In this document: piece by piece, positions 44,037 through 52,411 of the stretch
How positions within the stretch are numbered: position 1 is the stretch's first letter
Layout of the letters: each line of letters opens with the position of its first letter
From: RGIG3528 sp045616485
GTDB lineage: Bacteria > Bacillota > Clostridia > Lachnospirales > Lachnospiraceae
NCBI GenBank assembly: GCA_045616485.1
Contig: JAZLGU010000049.1
Span: 1-58,688, forward strand
Direction: 5' to 3'
Length of the DNA stretch: 58,688 bases
The notes under the pieces: model-generated
What the model saw: the letters and a program-made list of their open reading frames with translations, nothing else
Database searches by the model: none
Told to the model about the DNA's origin: nothing
Position numbers and translations under genes: made by a program

Positions 44037-44204
44037 TTATGAAGGATTGCCTGTGCTGCCTGCTCCACATGTGCAAATACCAAGCTCAGGGTGCTTGTGC
44101 ATCTCGCACCAACCCTTATGGGTATTGGTATCATTGTTACCATTGTTCCTCATGGTAAGCTTAATCTCTAATTCTTTTACTTCAGGTGTCACGAATTTCT
44201 TCAT
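44037..44204 (-). CDS. RiPP-like small peptide with C-x2-H-x7-C-x-C motif (copy 2)
   Basis: A 55-aa homologue of the 42800-42973 peptide on the other strand. It reads MKKFVTPEVKELEIKLTM, a ten-residue Asn-rich spacer, then HKGWCEMHKHPELGICTCGA and a GSTGNPS tail. Cys33, His36, Cys44 and Cys46 keep the same spacing as copy 1. The AAAGGAG ribosome site lies ten bases upstream, and two TAA stops are in tandem. Substitutions between the copies are mostly conservative (D/E, L/M, V/I) in the two conserved halves, while spacer and tail diverge. This shows selection on the protein. It has a matched strong promoter and shares a terminator with the AEC transporter. Confidence 0.8.
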   Translation of the reverse strand: MKKFVTPEVKELEIKLTMRNNGNNDTNTHKGWCEMHKHPELGICTCGAGSTGNPS

Positions 44205-44263
44205 TGTAGTAGTCTCCTTTAATGCATAAAATCCAGTAAGTATCCGTCCTTAAGACTGGGACT

Positions 44264-44292
44264 ATAGTACTATTATTCATACAAAAAGTCAA
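44264..44292 (-). promoter_or_regulatory. Strong sigma-A promoter of the second small peptide gene
   Basis: Minus strand TTGACT (44292-44287), 17-bp spacer ending AATAATAG, TACTAT (44269-44264). Spacer end and -10 form an ATAGTACTAT palindrome; the first peptide promoter has TAGTACTA at the same place. Confidence 0.8.
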
Positions 44293-44332
44293 CACTTGTA
44301 TCATAACTGTAACATATATGAATTATTTCAAT

Positions 44333-45556
44333 TTACAGCTCTACACCATTCTTTTTAAGAAGCTCTCTGGCGCTCTCTACAGAGTCAATACCTGTCTTAT
44401 TCTTAATAGGCGCAAACTCACGCTCACGTACTACCTCGAAAGGTAAGCAGGAATCCAACTGATGGATCATGTCAAGAACAAGGCTCTCATACTTGTAGCC
44501 GTTTGGAGACTCAGGCTTTACCAGCTCGCCATTCTCATCCAGATAAGGAATCTTCTTCTCAACAATATGAAGTGGCAGGTCAGCCATCATCTTCTCCAAA
44601 TCAGGTACAAAGAAGAGGTAATTCAGGATAACGCCGAAATTATAAGCAGGCTCACCCTTTTCATTCTTGGCAGCCATAAGCTCTTCTGTCATATCGTAAT
44701 ACTCTACGATGGAAGGTCTTCCATCCTCAAGGCACATAGCTCCTACCTTTTCATCAGGAGCTGCTTTACGAACAACCTTAGCACCTACTACACAGTTTTT
44801 CTGAATAGTAGCACCTACAAAGCAAGGATCAGCGATACGCTGGCATACATTGTCTACAGCAAAAACATTAATCCACTCGATACCCTCTGAATGTACCAGA
44901 TCCAGAAGGCCTGCCTTCTGCAGGGAAATAAACCATCCGCCATTACCATTTGGTGAGGAAGACATTCTGTTCTTCTCCTCAAGAAGAATCTTGCCTTCAT
45001 AGTCTGTAGCTACAGCCATTTCCTGCTTGAAGAAATGAACATACTCAGCCTTATAGCCGAAATAGTCGTGTTCCTTCATAAAGCTTACTGTTGCGTCATT
45101 ATTTTTGTCAGATGTCATAACAAAGAGATGTACCCACGCATCTGCCTGCTTAACAACGTCCAGAAGATTGTTAATAAGACATTCAAATATGTAAAGCTCA
45201 CGGGTAATACCTACATTGTACATGCCCTTAGGATTGTCTGATCCAAGTCTGGTACCCATACCGCCTGCAAGAAGCACAGCGCCTACCTTGCCGGCCTTTA
45301 TAGCCTCAATACCTGTAGCTGTAAAGCTCTCCTTGTGAGCCTCTATCTCAGAAAGCTCCATGGCAGAAAGCGGACTGATAACCCCACGCTTATTAATCTC
45401 ATCCATATGATGGCAGCTGTCCAGAATATCCATATCTGTAGCTTCAATCTGGTCTACCAAAGCCTGAAGCTCTGCTGCTGTCAGCTGGTCAGCATACTTA
45501 AGTACCTGCTCCTGACCATACTTTTTAAGTTTCTCTCTTGCCTGTTCAAGTGTCAT
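44333..45556 (-). CDS. UDP-sugar pyrophosphorylase (UDPGP/UAP family)
   Basis: Makes UDP-GlcNAc or UDP-hexose from UTP and a sugar 1-phosphate. The 407-aa product starts MTLEQAREKLKKYGQEQV (GGAG upstream); the open frame runs 21 codons further across the promoter. Motifs are VLLAGGMGTRLGSDNPKGMYNVG (nucleotide loop), KNRMSSSPNGNGGW, and INVFAVDNVCQRIADP with the metal-binding aspartate. This matches the eukaryotic-type UAP1/AGX family, which is common in Lachnospiraceae and Bacteroidetes, rather than GalU or GlmU. The exact sugar is uncertain; UDP-GlcNAc/GalNAc is the family norm. Confidence 0.88.
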   Translation of the reverse strand: MTLEQAREKLKKYGQEQVLKYADQLTAAELQALVDQIEATDMDILDSCHHMDEINKRGVISPLSAMELSEIEAHKESFTATGIEAIKAGKVGAVLLAGGMGTRLGSDNPKGMYNVGITRELYIFECLINNLLDVVKQADAWVHLFVMTSDKNNDATVSFMKEHDYFGYKAEYVHFFKQEMAVATDYEGKILLEEKNRMSSSPNGNGGWFISLQKAGLLDLVHSEGIEWINVFAVDNVCQRIADPCFVGATIQKNCVVGAKVVRKAAPDEKVGAMCLEDGRPSIVEYYDMTEELMAAKNEKGEPAYNFGVILNYLFFVPDLEKMMADLPLHIVEKKIPYLDENGELVKPESPNGYKYESLVLDMIHQLDSCLPFEVVREREFAPIKNKTGIDSVESARELLKKNGVEL

Positions 45557-45607
45557 ATTGTGTATCTCCTTTATAATTAATCTATCGTAAGTCAAAATTG
45601 CCACGTT

Positions 45608-45636
45608 ATTATACTCCATTTTTATATTTGTAGCAA
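45608..45636 (-). promoter_or_regulatory. Sigma-A promoter of the UDP-sugar pyrophosphorylase gene
   Basis: Minus strand TTGCTA (45636-45631), 17-bp spacer, TATAAT (45613-45608). It falls inside the upstream extension of the open frame, which supports the later start at 45556. Confidence 0.65.
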
Positions 45637-45655
45637 GTCCAACTGTCCATAAAAT

Positions 45656-45685
45656 TAAGGGGCAGTCTTTAAAAACTGCCCCTTA
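45656..45685 (-). terminator. Terminator of the chemoreceptor gene
   Basis: Eleven-bp perfect arms TAAGGGGCAGT (45656-45666) and ACTGCCCCTTA (45675-45685), loop of eight. Only a short T run (ATTTTA) follows on the minus strand. It lies 17 bases after the receptor stop. Confidence 0.75.
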
Positions 45686-45702
45686 GCTAAATTTTGTTTT
45701 CT

Positions 45703-47403
45703 TTATAAATGGAATTCTCCCACAAGATTCTGAAGAGTACCCACGCTGTCTCTGCAGGTATCCATCATATCAAAATTATCTTTGGTCTTTACTACGATTT
45801 CCATTGTCTTATTGGCAATATCAGATACACCCGAAGAGGACTCTGCCACTACTTCGCTGATAGCCTTAATAGACTGGGAAATATCCTGAATAGCTTCGGT
45901 GAGATGTCTGATTCTTTCGCTTACCTCTGTCATGTTGCCCTTGAAGAGATCTGCATCTTCCTGATACTGAACACTTACTTTTTCAAATTCACCAAACTCA
46001 TTTACCACTGTATTTTCAAGGAAGGACGATGTTTCCTCCAGACAGCTGGCCATCTTTGTAACAGCATCATTAACTTCTGATACTATACCACCGATCTCAT
46101 TGACAGTCTTGGATGTCTGGCTGGCCAGATTGCCTATCTCTGTAGCAACTACGGCAAAGCCTCTGCCTGCCTCTCCGGCTCTTGCAGCTTCTATGGATGC
46201 ATTCAATGCCAGCAGGCTGGTCTTGGAAGAAATCTGCATAATCTGCTCAGTCATAACATTAATCTTATCAACGGCCTTGGCGCCTTCAATAGCCTCGCCG
46301 GACTTACGCTTTACTTCTTCGTACATGTTCATGGTATTCTGAGTAGCCTGAACAGTCTTTTCCTTGAGGCCCTGAGCTCTGCCCATAATCTCATCAGAAA
46401 CCTTTACGCCGCCTCTAGCCATTTCCATAATATTGTTAGCATGCTCATTGATACCACCGATAGTATCATTAACACCTAAAGTAGTAGCAGAAGTCTCTTC
46501 CATACCTGCAGCCAGCTCCTGACTGGTAGCGGAGTTGTCAGAACACATATCGTTAACTACGAGACCGCCCTCGCGGATACCATTCACATTTACTACAATC
46601 GCATCGCTGGCTTCATTAATTTTATTAACCATTTCTCGAAGCTTATTGCACAAAACCTCAAGAGACTTGGCCATTATACCAATTTCATCTCCACGTTTTG
46701 CCACCTTTTTATAGCTGTCATCTGCTGAAAGATCCAAATTGGCAGTCTTATCGATAACATCTGTCAGCTGGTTCAACGGATTGGCAAGAAGGAATCTGGA
46801 GCCCAAAAGACCAACTACTGAGTAAATAATAATTGTAAATAAGGCAATCATGGAAAGCTGACCGGCAATAGACTTCTTCGGCTGATCCAACTCAGCTACA
46901 TCACAGGTAAGAACAACTATTCTTCCACCACTTACTACTGTATAGCCTGCCAGCTTCTTTGCACCATTATAGTCATACTTAGTAATGGTGGTCTCTATAT
47001 TCTTGCCTGCCTGCACCTCACTTACAACGTTCTTAATAATTTCATTTTCTACCTGACTGCCAATCTTTGAGGCTGTCGGATGATATATCATAGTTCCATC
47101 AGCGGCTACTATATATCCGTATGATGAAGCTACATTCCTAATCTTAAGATTGCCTGCCATATCAGCATATGCTGCTGCTTCTGTAACGGAGGGATCAATA
47201 GTATTGACACCTGACGATATATCAGTAAGTACTGAATAAATGTAATCCTGATTTTTGGCCTCTATGGTATTACCTGCATAGATGGTGCCAACAGCCACAA
47301 GGCTAACACTTATTATTACTACTAAAAGAATAAGCAGACCTGCTACTTTCATTTTAAGGGACTTAATGAACGGAACTCGTTTCTTCTTGCTTGTCTCTGC
47401 CAT
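45703..47403 (-). CDS. Methyl-accepting chemotaxis protein with Cache-type sensor
   Basis: A 566-aa chemoreceptor. Order: membrane helix (about 15-37), extracytoplasmic Cache-like domain (about 40-185; ASSYGYIVAADGTMIYHPT is typical), second helix (about 190-212), HAMP (about 213-270; NPLNQLTDVIDKTANLDL) and a signalling domain with the hairpin tip ISSKTSLLALNASIEAARAGE, which binds CheA/CheW. A mobile cell is implied, though no flagellar or che genes are in the window. A monocistronic unit: a hairpin follows and a 160-base gap precedes it. In that gap I see GACTA-AAAA-TAGTC but no clear promoter. Confidence 0.95.
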   Translation of the reverse strand: MAETSKKKRVPFIKSLKMKVAGLLILLVVIISVSLVAVGTIYAGNTIEAKNQDYIYSVLTDISSGVNTIDPSVTEAAAYADMAGNLKIRNVASSYGYIVAADGTMIYHPTASKIGSQVENEIIKNVVSEVQAGKNIETTITKYDYNGAKKLAGYTVVSGGRIVVLTCDVAELDQPKKSIAGQLSMIALFTIIIYSVVGLLGSRFLLANPLNQLTDVIDKTANLDLSADDSYKKVAKRGDEIGIMAKSLEVLCNKLREMVNKINEASDAIVVNVNGIREGGLVVNDMCSDNSATSQELAAGMEETSATTLGVNDTIGGINEHANNIMEMARGGVKVSDEIMGRAQGLKEKTVQATQNTMNMYEEVKRKSGEAIEGAKAVDKINVMTEQIMQISSKTSLLALNASIEAARAGEAGRGFAVVATEIGNLASQTSKTVNEIGGIVSEVNDAVTKMASCLEETSSFLENTVVNEFGEFEKVSVQYQEDADLFKGNMTEVSERIRHLTEAIQDISQSIKAISEVVAESSSGVSDIANKTMEIVVKTKDNFDMMDTCRDSVGTLQNLVGEFHL

Positions 47404-47564
47404 GTTATAACTCCTTACAATTCTCCATATATCCGACTATTTTTAGTCTTTCACAGGGAAGAGTAGCATTTTTCAGAATATAATACAACAGATTACAAAT
47501 AATGTTATACTTTTCACATTCTTTTAAGAATTTTGCCTGTATTCTCTAGGTATATAGTCCCATT

Positions 47565-48524
47565 TTATAACTGCTTCAAGAAGTCAGCGATCTCCTGCCA
47601 AGCCATTTTTGCTTCGCTCAGCATAGGCTTACTCAGCTGAAAAACATGAAACATGTCTTCATACTCGCTAAGTCTTACTTCTACACCTGCGCTTCTGGCT
47701 CTTCTGGCCAGTCCCAGGGAATCATCCAGCAGCATCTCATTTCTGCCTACCTGGATAAGCATAGGGGGAAAAGAAGTATAGTCCCCAAAAAGCGGGGATA
47801 TATAGGGCTCTCTTACATCATGTGTCCCAGGATAAGGATTATTAAATATAATACTGCTGTCACTGCCTCCCAGCACAGCATCTATATCGTAATTGCTCTT
47901 GTAGCTGTCACCACTCATAGACAGATCTGTCCAGGGCGACATACAAATAATACCTGCTGGTAAAGGCATGCTGTGATCACGCAGGTATAGACAAAGAGCC
48001 AGCGACAGACCGCCTCCGGCAGAGTCCCCGGCCACCACGATATTGTCCGGATTATAGCCCCTTTCCAGCAGCCAATTGTAAGAAAATACAGCATCCTCCA
48101 GCGCTGCAGGAAAAAGATCCTTCGGTGCCACTCTGTAATCAATGGATAAAACGTCTGCTCCATCAAAGCTTTCAGAGTACCAGGAAGCCATATGCCTGTA
48201 CTGCATTTTAAAAGCATTTATATAGCCGCCGCCATGGATCTGAAGTACTATCTTTTTATCTTTGACAGCTATATTTTCTTTTTCTTTTAAGGTAAGAAGC
48301 TCCATTTTAAAATTGTCGTTTTCCAGCTTTTCCGTGGAATACTCCTCACCCATTATAAAAGGCTTATCAAAGTCACTCTGATCTCTTCTGCCCTCTACCA
48401 GTCTGCCCTTAAGATGGTCGCTATGATTAAAAGCAGCTACAGCTCTGATGAGCATTCTTCTCCTTCGTACCGAGAGTCTGCTGCTGGTATCCTTTGGAAC
48501 AAAATTATCCGTATAAAAGTCCAC
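47565..48524 (-). CDS. Alpha/beta hydrolase, hormone-sensitive-lipase-type esterase
   Basis: A serine esterase of the HSL family, likely acting on short acyl or acetyl esters. It has the oxyanion motif IHGGGY, the nucleophile elbow GDSAGGG, and the C-terminal histidine in EDMFHVFQL. The start is set at the GTG at 48524 (MDFYTDNFVPKD) because AGGAGGA lies six to nine bases upstream. The open frame continues 22 codons to a TTG that overlaps the DUF6320 gene. The product is then about 319 aa. Last of a run with DUF6320 and a condensation-type acyltransferase, a trio that may build and trim one acylated product. Confidence 0.85.
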   Translation of the reverse strand: MDFYTDNFVPKDTSSRLSVRRRRMLIRAVAAFNHSDHLKGRLVEGRRDQSDFDKPFIMGEEYSTEKLENDNFKMELLTLKEKENIAVKDKKIVLQIHGGGYINAFKMQYRHMASWYSESFDGADVLSIDYRVAPKDLFPAALEDAVFSYNWLLERGYNPDNIVVAGDSAGGGLSLALCLYLRDHSMPLPAGIICMSPWTDLSMSGDSYKSNYDIDAVLGGSDSSIIFNNPYPGTHDVREPYISPLFGDYTSFPPMLIQVGRNEMLLDDSLGLARRARSAGVEVRLSEYEDMFHVFQLSKPMLSEAKMAWQEIADFLKQL

Positions 48525-48540
48525 AGCCCTTCCTCCTATA

Positions 48541-49206
48541 TTATATATGGAATCTCCTATGAAGCTCACTCTGCATCGGTCTGTCTCCAAATACCAGACT
48601 GCCTGCCAAAAATACTACAGACACTCCTACCGCAATCAATGCAAGTAGCGGAATACCACCACTTATCCACCAGTCAATAAGTAAAGCCGCTATACTTATG
48701 ACTCCCAGCCATATCTGAGTCATAAGATAGCTCTGACGATTTTTCACATTAACCAACATAAGTACTGCTACACCCACATCCACCAGCATTATGGCAATGG
48801 GGATAGCAAAAGTCAGCGACCATCCCCAGTTGCCCAGACTTTTATCCACTGCAAAAGTCAGGATTATACCCAGGAAAAGCTGGCCTATCATCTTTCTCTG
48901 GTGGCTCTTGTTTCTCCTGGCAGAATACACCAGTGAAAAACAAACGTATATGAGGCCAAGACCGCTGGCCACTGCCCATTTTACTCCATTGTATGTCAGG
49001 TAGTTAACGATAATGCAGGCAATCTCAGCCAGTACAGAAATAAAAATCACCAGTCGAAAAACAAAATTCAGCTTTTTCATTCTGATTCTGACGTCAGGGT
49101 ACATCCCCACATGTCCTTCCTGCTGCTCTGACAATACGCCATGACAGAGGGGGCACATCACTGCATCATCCCTTACTTCAAGCTTGCATCTAACGCATTT
49201 ACTCAT
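48541..49206 (-). CDS. DUF6320-type membrane protein with N-terminal zinc ribbon
   Basis: The 221-aa product starts with a zinc ribbon (MSKCVRCKLEVRDDAVMCPLCHG; Cys 4, 7, 18, 21) followed by six hydrophobic segments (about 46-205). It overlaps the acyltransferase end by eight bases, so translation is probably coupled. I recall this architecture as DUF6320, of unknown role, regularly next to an alcohol-acetyltransferase-like gene. The ribbon faces the cytoplasm by the positive-inside pattern (inferred). Confidence 0.75.
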   Translation of the reverse strand: MSKCVRCKLEVRDDAVMCPLCHGVLSEQQEGHVGMYPDVRIRMKKLNFVFRLVIFISVLAEIACIIVNYLTYNGVKWAVASGLGLIYVCFSLVYSARRNKSHQRKMIGQLFLGIILTFAVDKSLGNWGWSLTFAIPIAIMLVDVGVAVLMLVNVKNRQSYLMTQIWLGVISIAALLIDWWISGGIPLLALIAVGVSVVFLAGSLVFGDRPMQSELHRRFHI

Positions 49207-50488
49207 AATAAACTCCGTTGCTTTCTATAGATACTGACACTCCGTCAGCAACCAGCTTTCTGAAAAATTCTCTCTGAATACCGGTATCTTTAAGGTAAGA
49301 GCTGAAGGTAAAAACCATAGTATCGTTATAGCTTACCACTGCTCCCTTAATATTCTGACCTGCCGACATGGCTATAGCCACATAAAAATTCTCCACGTAG
49401 CTGCTGTAAGCCTCTTCCAGCTTCACTGCTCCCAGATTGGTAATAGTAGTGGTATTAGCAGCTGCTGACTGATTGTAAATAAATTTAATAGCCAGCTTTT
49501 TTATACCAAGTGGCACTGCTCTCAGCACCCAGTTGCGTTCATTGGATACGTTATAAGACAGGAGCTTTTCCAGATTTTCTTTGGTGGTCTGGGGCTCTAT
49601 GCTGGCCTTAACCGCAGATAATACTTCCTCAAAGGTATAGTCATCCTTTTCCGGCTTAAATACTGCAGACACTATGGCAAAAAAATTCTTAAGGGTATTG
49701 GACTCGAAAAACGGTCTCAGATTAACAGGAACGCTGATTACTATAGGCTTTTTACTTTTTGCTCCTTTCAGGTACTGCTTGTATATAGCGTAAGCATATA
49801 CTCCCAGCAGATACTGATTCAGCGTGACGCCCAGTCCCTTGGCTACGGCCTTTATCTCCTCCACAGGGATATAGCCATGGATCAGCCCCAGCTGGCCGGA
49901 AGCAAGCTTCGGTCCCTTTATAACCACTGACTTTTCCAGGTGGTAACTTCTCTTGGCCTTGTGGCGATAATTGTGCACATAGCTGTCTTCATAGTCCAGA
50001 GACGTGTCCTTGCTCAGGCTGTCAGGCACTTTATCCGCCAGCTCCTCATGCATCAGTCTCAAGTACTGATAAGTAATTTCCTTAAGAAAAGCAATAGCGC
50101 CATTGCCGTCAGTAACAGCATGAAATACTTCCAGATTAATTCTTTTCCCGTAATAGCTTACCCTGAAAAGGTACTCGTTATTTTCATAGGGCTCAATATA
50201 TGCGCAGGGATAAATATCCTCTTCCTTAATATCGGGCAGAGGCCTTTTATTTGTCTCAAAGTAGTACCAGAACAGGCCTCTTTTTAGCTTGAATCCGAAA
50301 ACATCGAAGAAAGGAAGCACTTTTTCTACTGCTGTCCTTAGCACCTCAGGTACGATTTCCTCTTTTAATGTCACAGAGATTCTGTACACATTGGTCATGC
50401 TGGAAGTCGCGATAACCGGGAAAAGATTGGCAGTATTGTCCAGACGATTCCATATGGATTTGTTTGCACTTTTTTTGTTATCTTCCAT
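49199..50488 (-). CDS. Condensation-domain-type acyltransferase
   Basis: The 429-aa product belongs to the chloramphenicol-acetyltransferase/condensation fold: the catalytic HxxxDG appears as EVFHAVTDGNGAIAFL (near 119-134), with a second-half ISVPVNLRPFF segment in place of the usual DFGWG/NLR region. Proteins of this branch are annotated as alcohol acetyltransferases and often occur without any NRPS gene, as here. Likely an acyl-CoA-dependent O-acyltransferase. It lies 20 bases after L-lactate dehydrogenase with only a weak ribosome site, and overlaps DUF6320. Substrate unknown. Confidence 0.75.
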   Translation of the reverse strand: MEDNKKSANKSIWNRLDNTANLFPVIATSSMTNVYRISVTLKEEIVPEVLRTAVEKVLPFFDVFGFKLKRGLFWYYFETNKRPLPDIKEEDIYPCAYIEPYENNEYLFRVSYYGKRINLEVFHAVTDGNGAIAFLKEITYQYLRLMHEELADKVPDSLSKDTSLDYEDSYVHNYRHKAKRSYHLEKSVVIKGPKLASGQLGLIHGYIPVEEIKAVAKGLGVTLNQYLLGVYAYAIYKQYLKGAKSKKPIVISVPVNLRPFFESNTLKNFFAIVSAVFKPEKDDYTFEEVLSAVKASIEPQTTKENLEKLLSYNVSNERNWVLRAVPLGIKKLAIKFIYNQSAAANTTTITNLGAVKLEEAYSSYVENFYVAIAMSAGQNIKGAVVSYNDTMVFTFSSYLKDTGIQREFFRKLVADGVSVSIESNGVYYE

Positions 50489-50508
50489 TGATACTTATAC
50501 TCTTTTCA

Positions 50509-51462
50509 TCAGATATTCAGCTCATCATAAAAGGACGAAAGAACCTTGGCAGAAAGTGCCAGCTCTTTACTTTCCTCTTCAGACAGCCTGATCTCAACTA
50601 TTTCTTTGGCACCGGTAGCATTCAGTATGGTAGGCACGCTTAAGTAGATGCCCTCCATGCCATACTGCCCTTCCAGGCATACACTGACAGGTAATATCTT
50701 ATTTTCATTAAAGAGAATAGCCTTTACAATAGCTGTTACAGCTGCTGCTATACCATAGCAGGTATTACCTTTTCTGGTAAAAATTTCCCAGCCGGCCTGC
50801 TTGGTCTGCTCCACCAGTTTTTCCTTGGTAATGTCTTTTGTACGCTGCATATTATCTGCAAAAACATCCTTTACATATTTGCCGCCTATGGTAGCAGAGG
50901 AAAAAGACATGAATTCACTGTCTCCGTGCTCACCTAAAATAAAGGCTTCTACACTCTTGCAGTCCAGATCGTAAAGCTCTGATATGCTGCAGCAGACTCT
51001 GGCTGTGTCCAAAGCCGTACCGCTGCCAATAACCTGCTTGGCGGGCAGACCTGAAGTCTTCCATACCAGATATGTCATAACATCAACAGGATTGGATACT
51101 ACCAGGAAAATCCCCTTGAAGCCACTATCCATAACAGACTTAACTATGCCTGTTACGATGTTGATGCCGGGAGCCAGCATTTCCAGACGGCTGGTAGCAT
51201 CCTTTTTCATAGGGGCTGATGCAGTAATTACTACGATATTGGCATCACTGCAATCTGCATAATCTCCTGCCTTTATTGTAATATTGCGGTTCATAAAATA
51301 CATGGAATGCTGCATATCCAGGGCTTCCGCATATGCTTTTTCCTTATTCACATCGATAAGGACTATCTCTTCGCACAGTCCCTGATTGATAAGGCTGTAG
51401 GCTGTTGTAGCGCCTACATTTCCTGTACCGACAATAACTACCTTTGAATTCATAAAGCTCAT
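50509..51462 (-). CDS. ldh: L-lactate dehydrogenase
   Basis: Interconverts pyruvate and L-lactate with NADH. The 317-aa product has the NAD fold VVIVGTGNVGATTAY, VVSNPVDVMTYLVWK, GSGTALDTARVCC, and the catalytic histidine in ILGEHGDSEFMSF. The last motif with MNSK start separates it from malate dehydrogenase. Start ATG at 51462 follows AGGTGG by six bases; the open frame begins seven codons earlier without a ribosome site. It lies between the Gx transporter and the acyltransferase on one strand, with a hairpin but no terminator upstream, so it is probably cotranscribed with the flavin genes. Confidence 0.93.
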   Translation of the reverse strand: MSFMNSKVVIVGTGNVGATTAYSLINQGLCEEIVLIDVNKEKAYAEALDMQHSMYFMNRNITIKAGDYADCSDANIVVITASAPMKKDATSRLEMLAPGINIVTGIVKSVMDSGFKGIFLVVSNPVDVMTYLVWKTSGLPAKQVIGSGTALDTARVCCSISELYDLDCKSVEAFILGEHGDSEFMSFSSATIGGKYVKDVFADNMQRTKDITKEKLVEQTKQAGWEIFTRKGNTCYGIAAAVTAIVKAILFNENKILPVSVCLEGQYGMEGIYLSVPTILNATGAKEIVEIRLSEEESKELALSAKVLSSFYDELNI

Positions 51463-51485
51463 AAAATACCACCTTTTCGACATAA

Positions 51486-51512
51486 GAGGGACCTGCTATG
51501 TGCACGTCCCTC
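51486..51512 (-). other. Intercistronic hairpin before ldh
   Basis: GAGGGAC (51486-51492) and GTCCCTC (51506-51512), loop of 13. No T tract on the minus strand, so a processing or stability element is more likely than a terminator. Confidence 0.55.
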
Positions 51513-51519
51513 ACTCTCG

Positions 51520-52011
51520 TCATTTAAAATTTAATTTTACTCTTTTTGTAATCTCTGCCCCCAGCAGTCCCACTAAAATGCCGGAAACAATGCCGGAAAA
51601 CCAGAGAATTATTAAATACCAGGCAATAGCTTCAGTCTGCAGCATAATCATGGCTACCAGTATCTGTCCCACATTGTGTGCTATACCGCCTGCAACGCTT
51701 ACAGTAATCATGGAGAGCCCTGTAAACCTCTTTAATACAATCATTATGAGGCCACTCAGCACACCTCCTGCCAGTGAGTAAATAATACTGTAACCACTGC
51801 CAAACATAAAGCCTGCCAGTACAATCCTTAGAATATTTACCAGCACGGCGCTTTTATAATCCATCTTGTAGAGGGCAAATATGACCACTACATTGGTAAG
51901 TCCCAGCTTGACACCGGGAACAGCCACCGTGGGAATCTGGGCTTCCAGATAGCTAAGTGCCATGGCTAACGCTATTAAAATACCATAGAGTGCTACTTTT
52001 GAAGCCTTCAT
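51520..52011 (-). CDS. Gx transporter family membrane protein (EetB-like)
   Basis: A 163-aa protein with five to six helices (GILIALAMALSYLEAQIP..., GLTNVVVIFALYKMDYKSA, GVLSGLIMIVLKRF). The family is annotated as Gx transporter or heptaprenyl diphosphate synthase component I, and resembles ECF S-components. In Listeria the neighbour pair NusG_II/Gx is EetA/EetB, needed for extracellular electron transfer. Here it is 22 bases after the NusG_II gene, downstream of an FMN-binding gene. A redox link is supported by context; the transported substrate is unknown. Confidence 0.82.
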   Translation of the reverse strand: MKASKVALYGILIALAMALSYLEAQIPTVAVPGVKLGLTNVVVIFALYKMDYKSAVLVNILRIVLAGFMFGSGYSIIYSLAGGVLSGLIMIVLKRFTGLSMITVSVAGGIAHNVGQILVAMIMLQTEAIAWYLIILWFSGIVSGILVGLLGAEITKRVKLNFK

Positions 52012-52033
52012 ATCCTATCCTTTAGCCTGTTAT

Positions 52034-52402
52034 TTACTGAATATATATATCAGCATCCTGCTCTCCGCCTACTATCTTTACCACCACCTGATTGGGTAAA
52101 CAGATAACAGACTGGGAAGTCTTTCTGATCTTCCCCATATTTATACAGAGCCCATCAGGACAGCTGGCTTCTTTTATGTAAGCGTAGCCATCCTTTATCA
52201 CCAGTACATTGCTGCCGCCATCTTTACCCTGTATGGTATATGTAGCATCCTTATCCAGCGGATAGCTGGCAACCTTTTTTCCTGCCACTTCCACTACCAC
52301 GCTGGCCCCGGGCTTATTGGTCAGAAGGACCACAAGAAGGAAAACCAACCCGACTGCAAGCAGTGCACCAATTACAATTATGTCTTTTCGAATTTTTTTC
52401 AT
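52034..52402 (-). CDS. NusG domain II membrane-anchored protein (EetA-like)
   Basis: The 122-aa product has one N-terminal membrane helix (about 9-27) and an extracytoplasmic NusG_II beta domain (about 35-120) ending in ICLPNQVVVKIVGG, with two cysteines in ASCPDGLCINMG that are typical of the family. Its start lies nine bases after the FMN-binding gene stop and no ribosome site is visible in that gap (AATAATCATACATA), so translation probably depends on reinitiation. Next to the Gx transporter, this is the EetA/EetB arrangement. Confidence 0.85.
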   Translation of the reverse strand: MKKIRKDIIVIGALLAVGLVFLLVVLLTNKPGASVVVEVAGKKVASYPLDKDATYTIQGKDGGSNVLVIKDGYAYIKEASCPDGLCINMGKIRKTSQSVICLPNQVVVKIVGGEQDADIYIQ

Positions 52403-52411
52403 TATGTATGA

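Noticed and set aside
42773..44204. Lasso or lanthipeptide gene cluster
   Set aside because: The leader-like half is suggestive, but no cyclase, protease, lanthionine synthetase or peptide ABC exporter is within the window.
47404..47564. Sigma-D chemotaxis promoter before the Cache chemoreceptor
   Set aside because: A TAAA and a CGGATAT are present but only about six bases apart, not the 14-16 needed.
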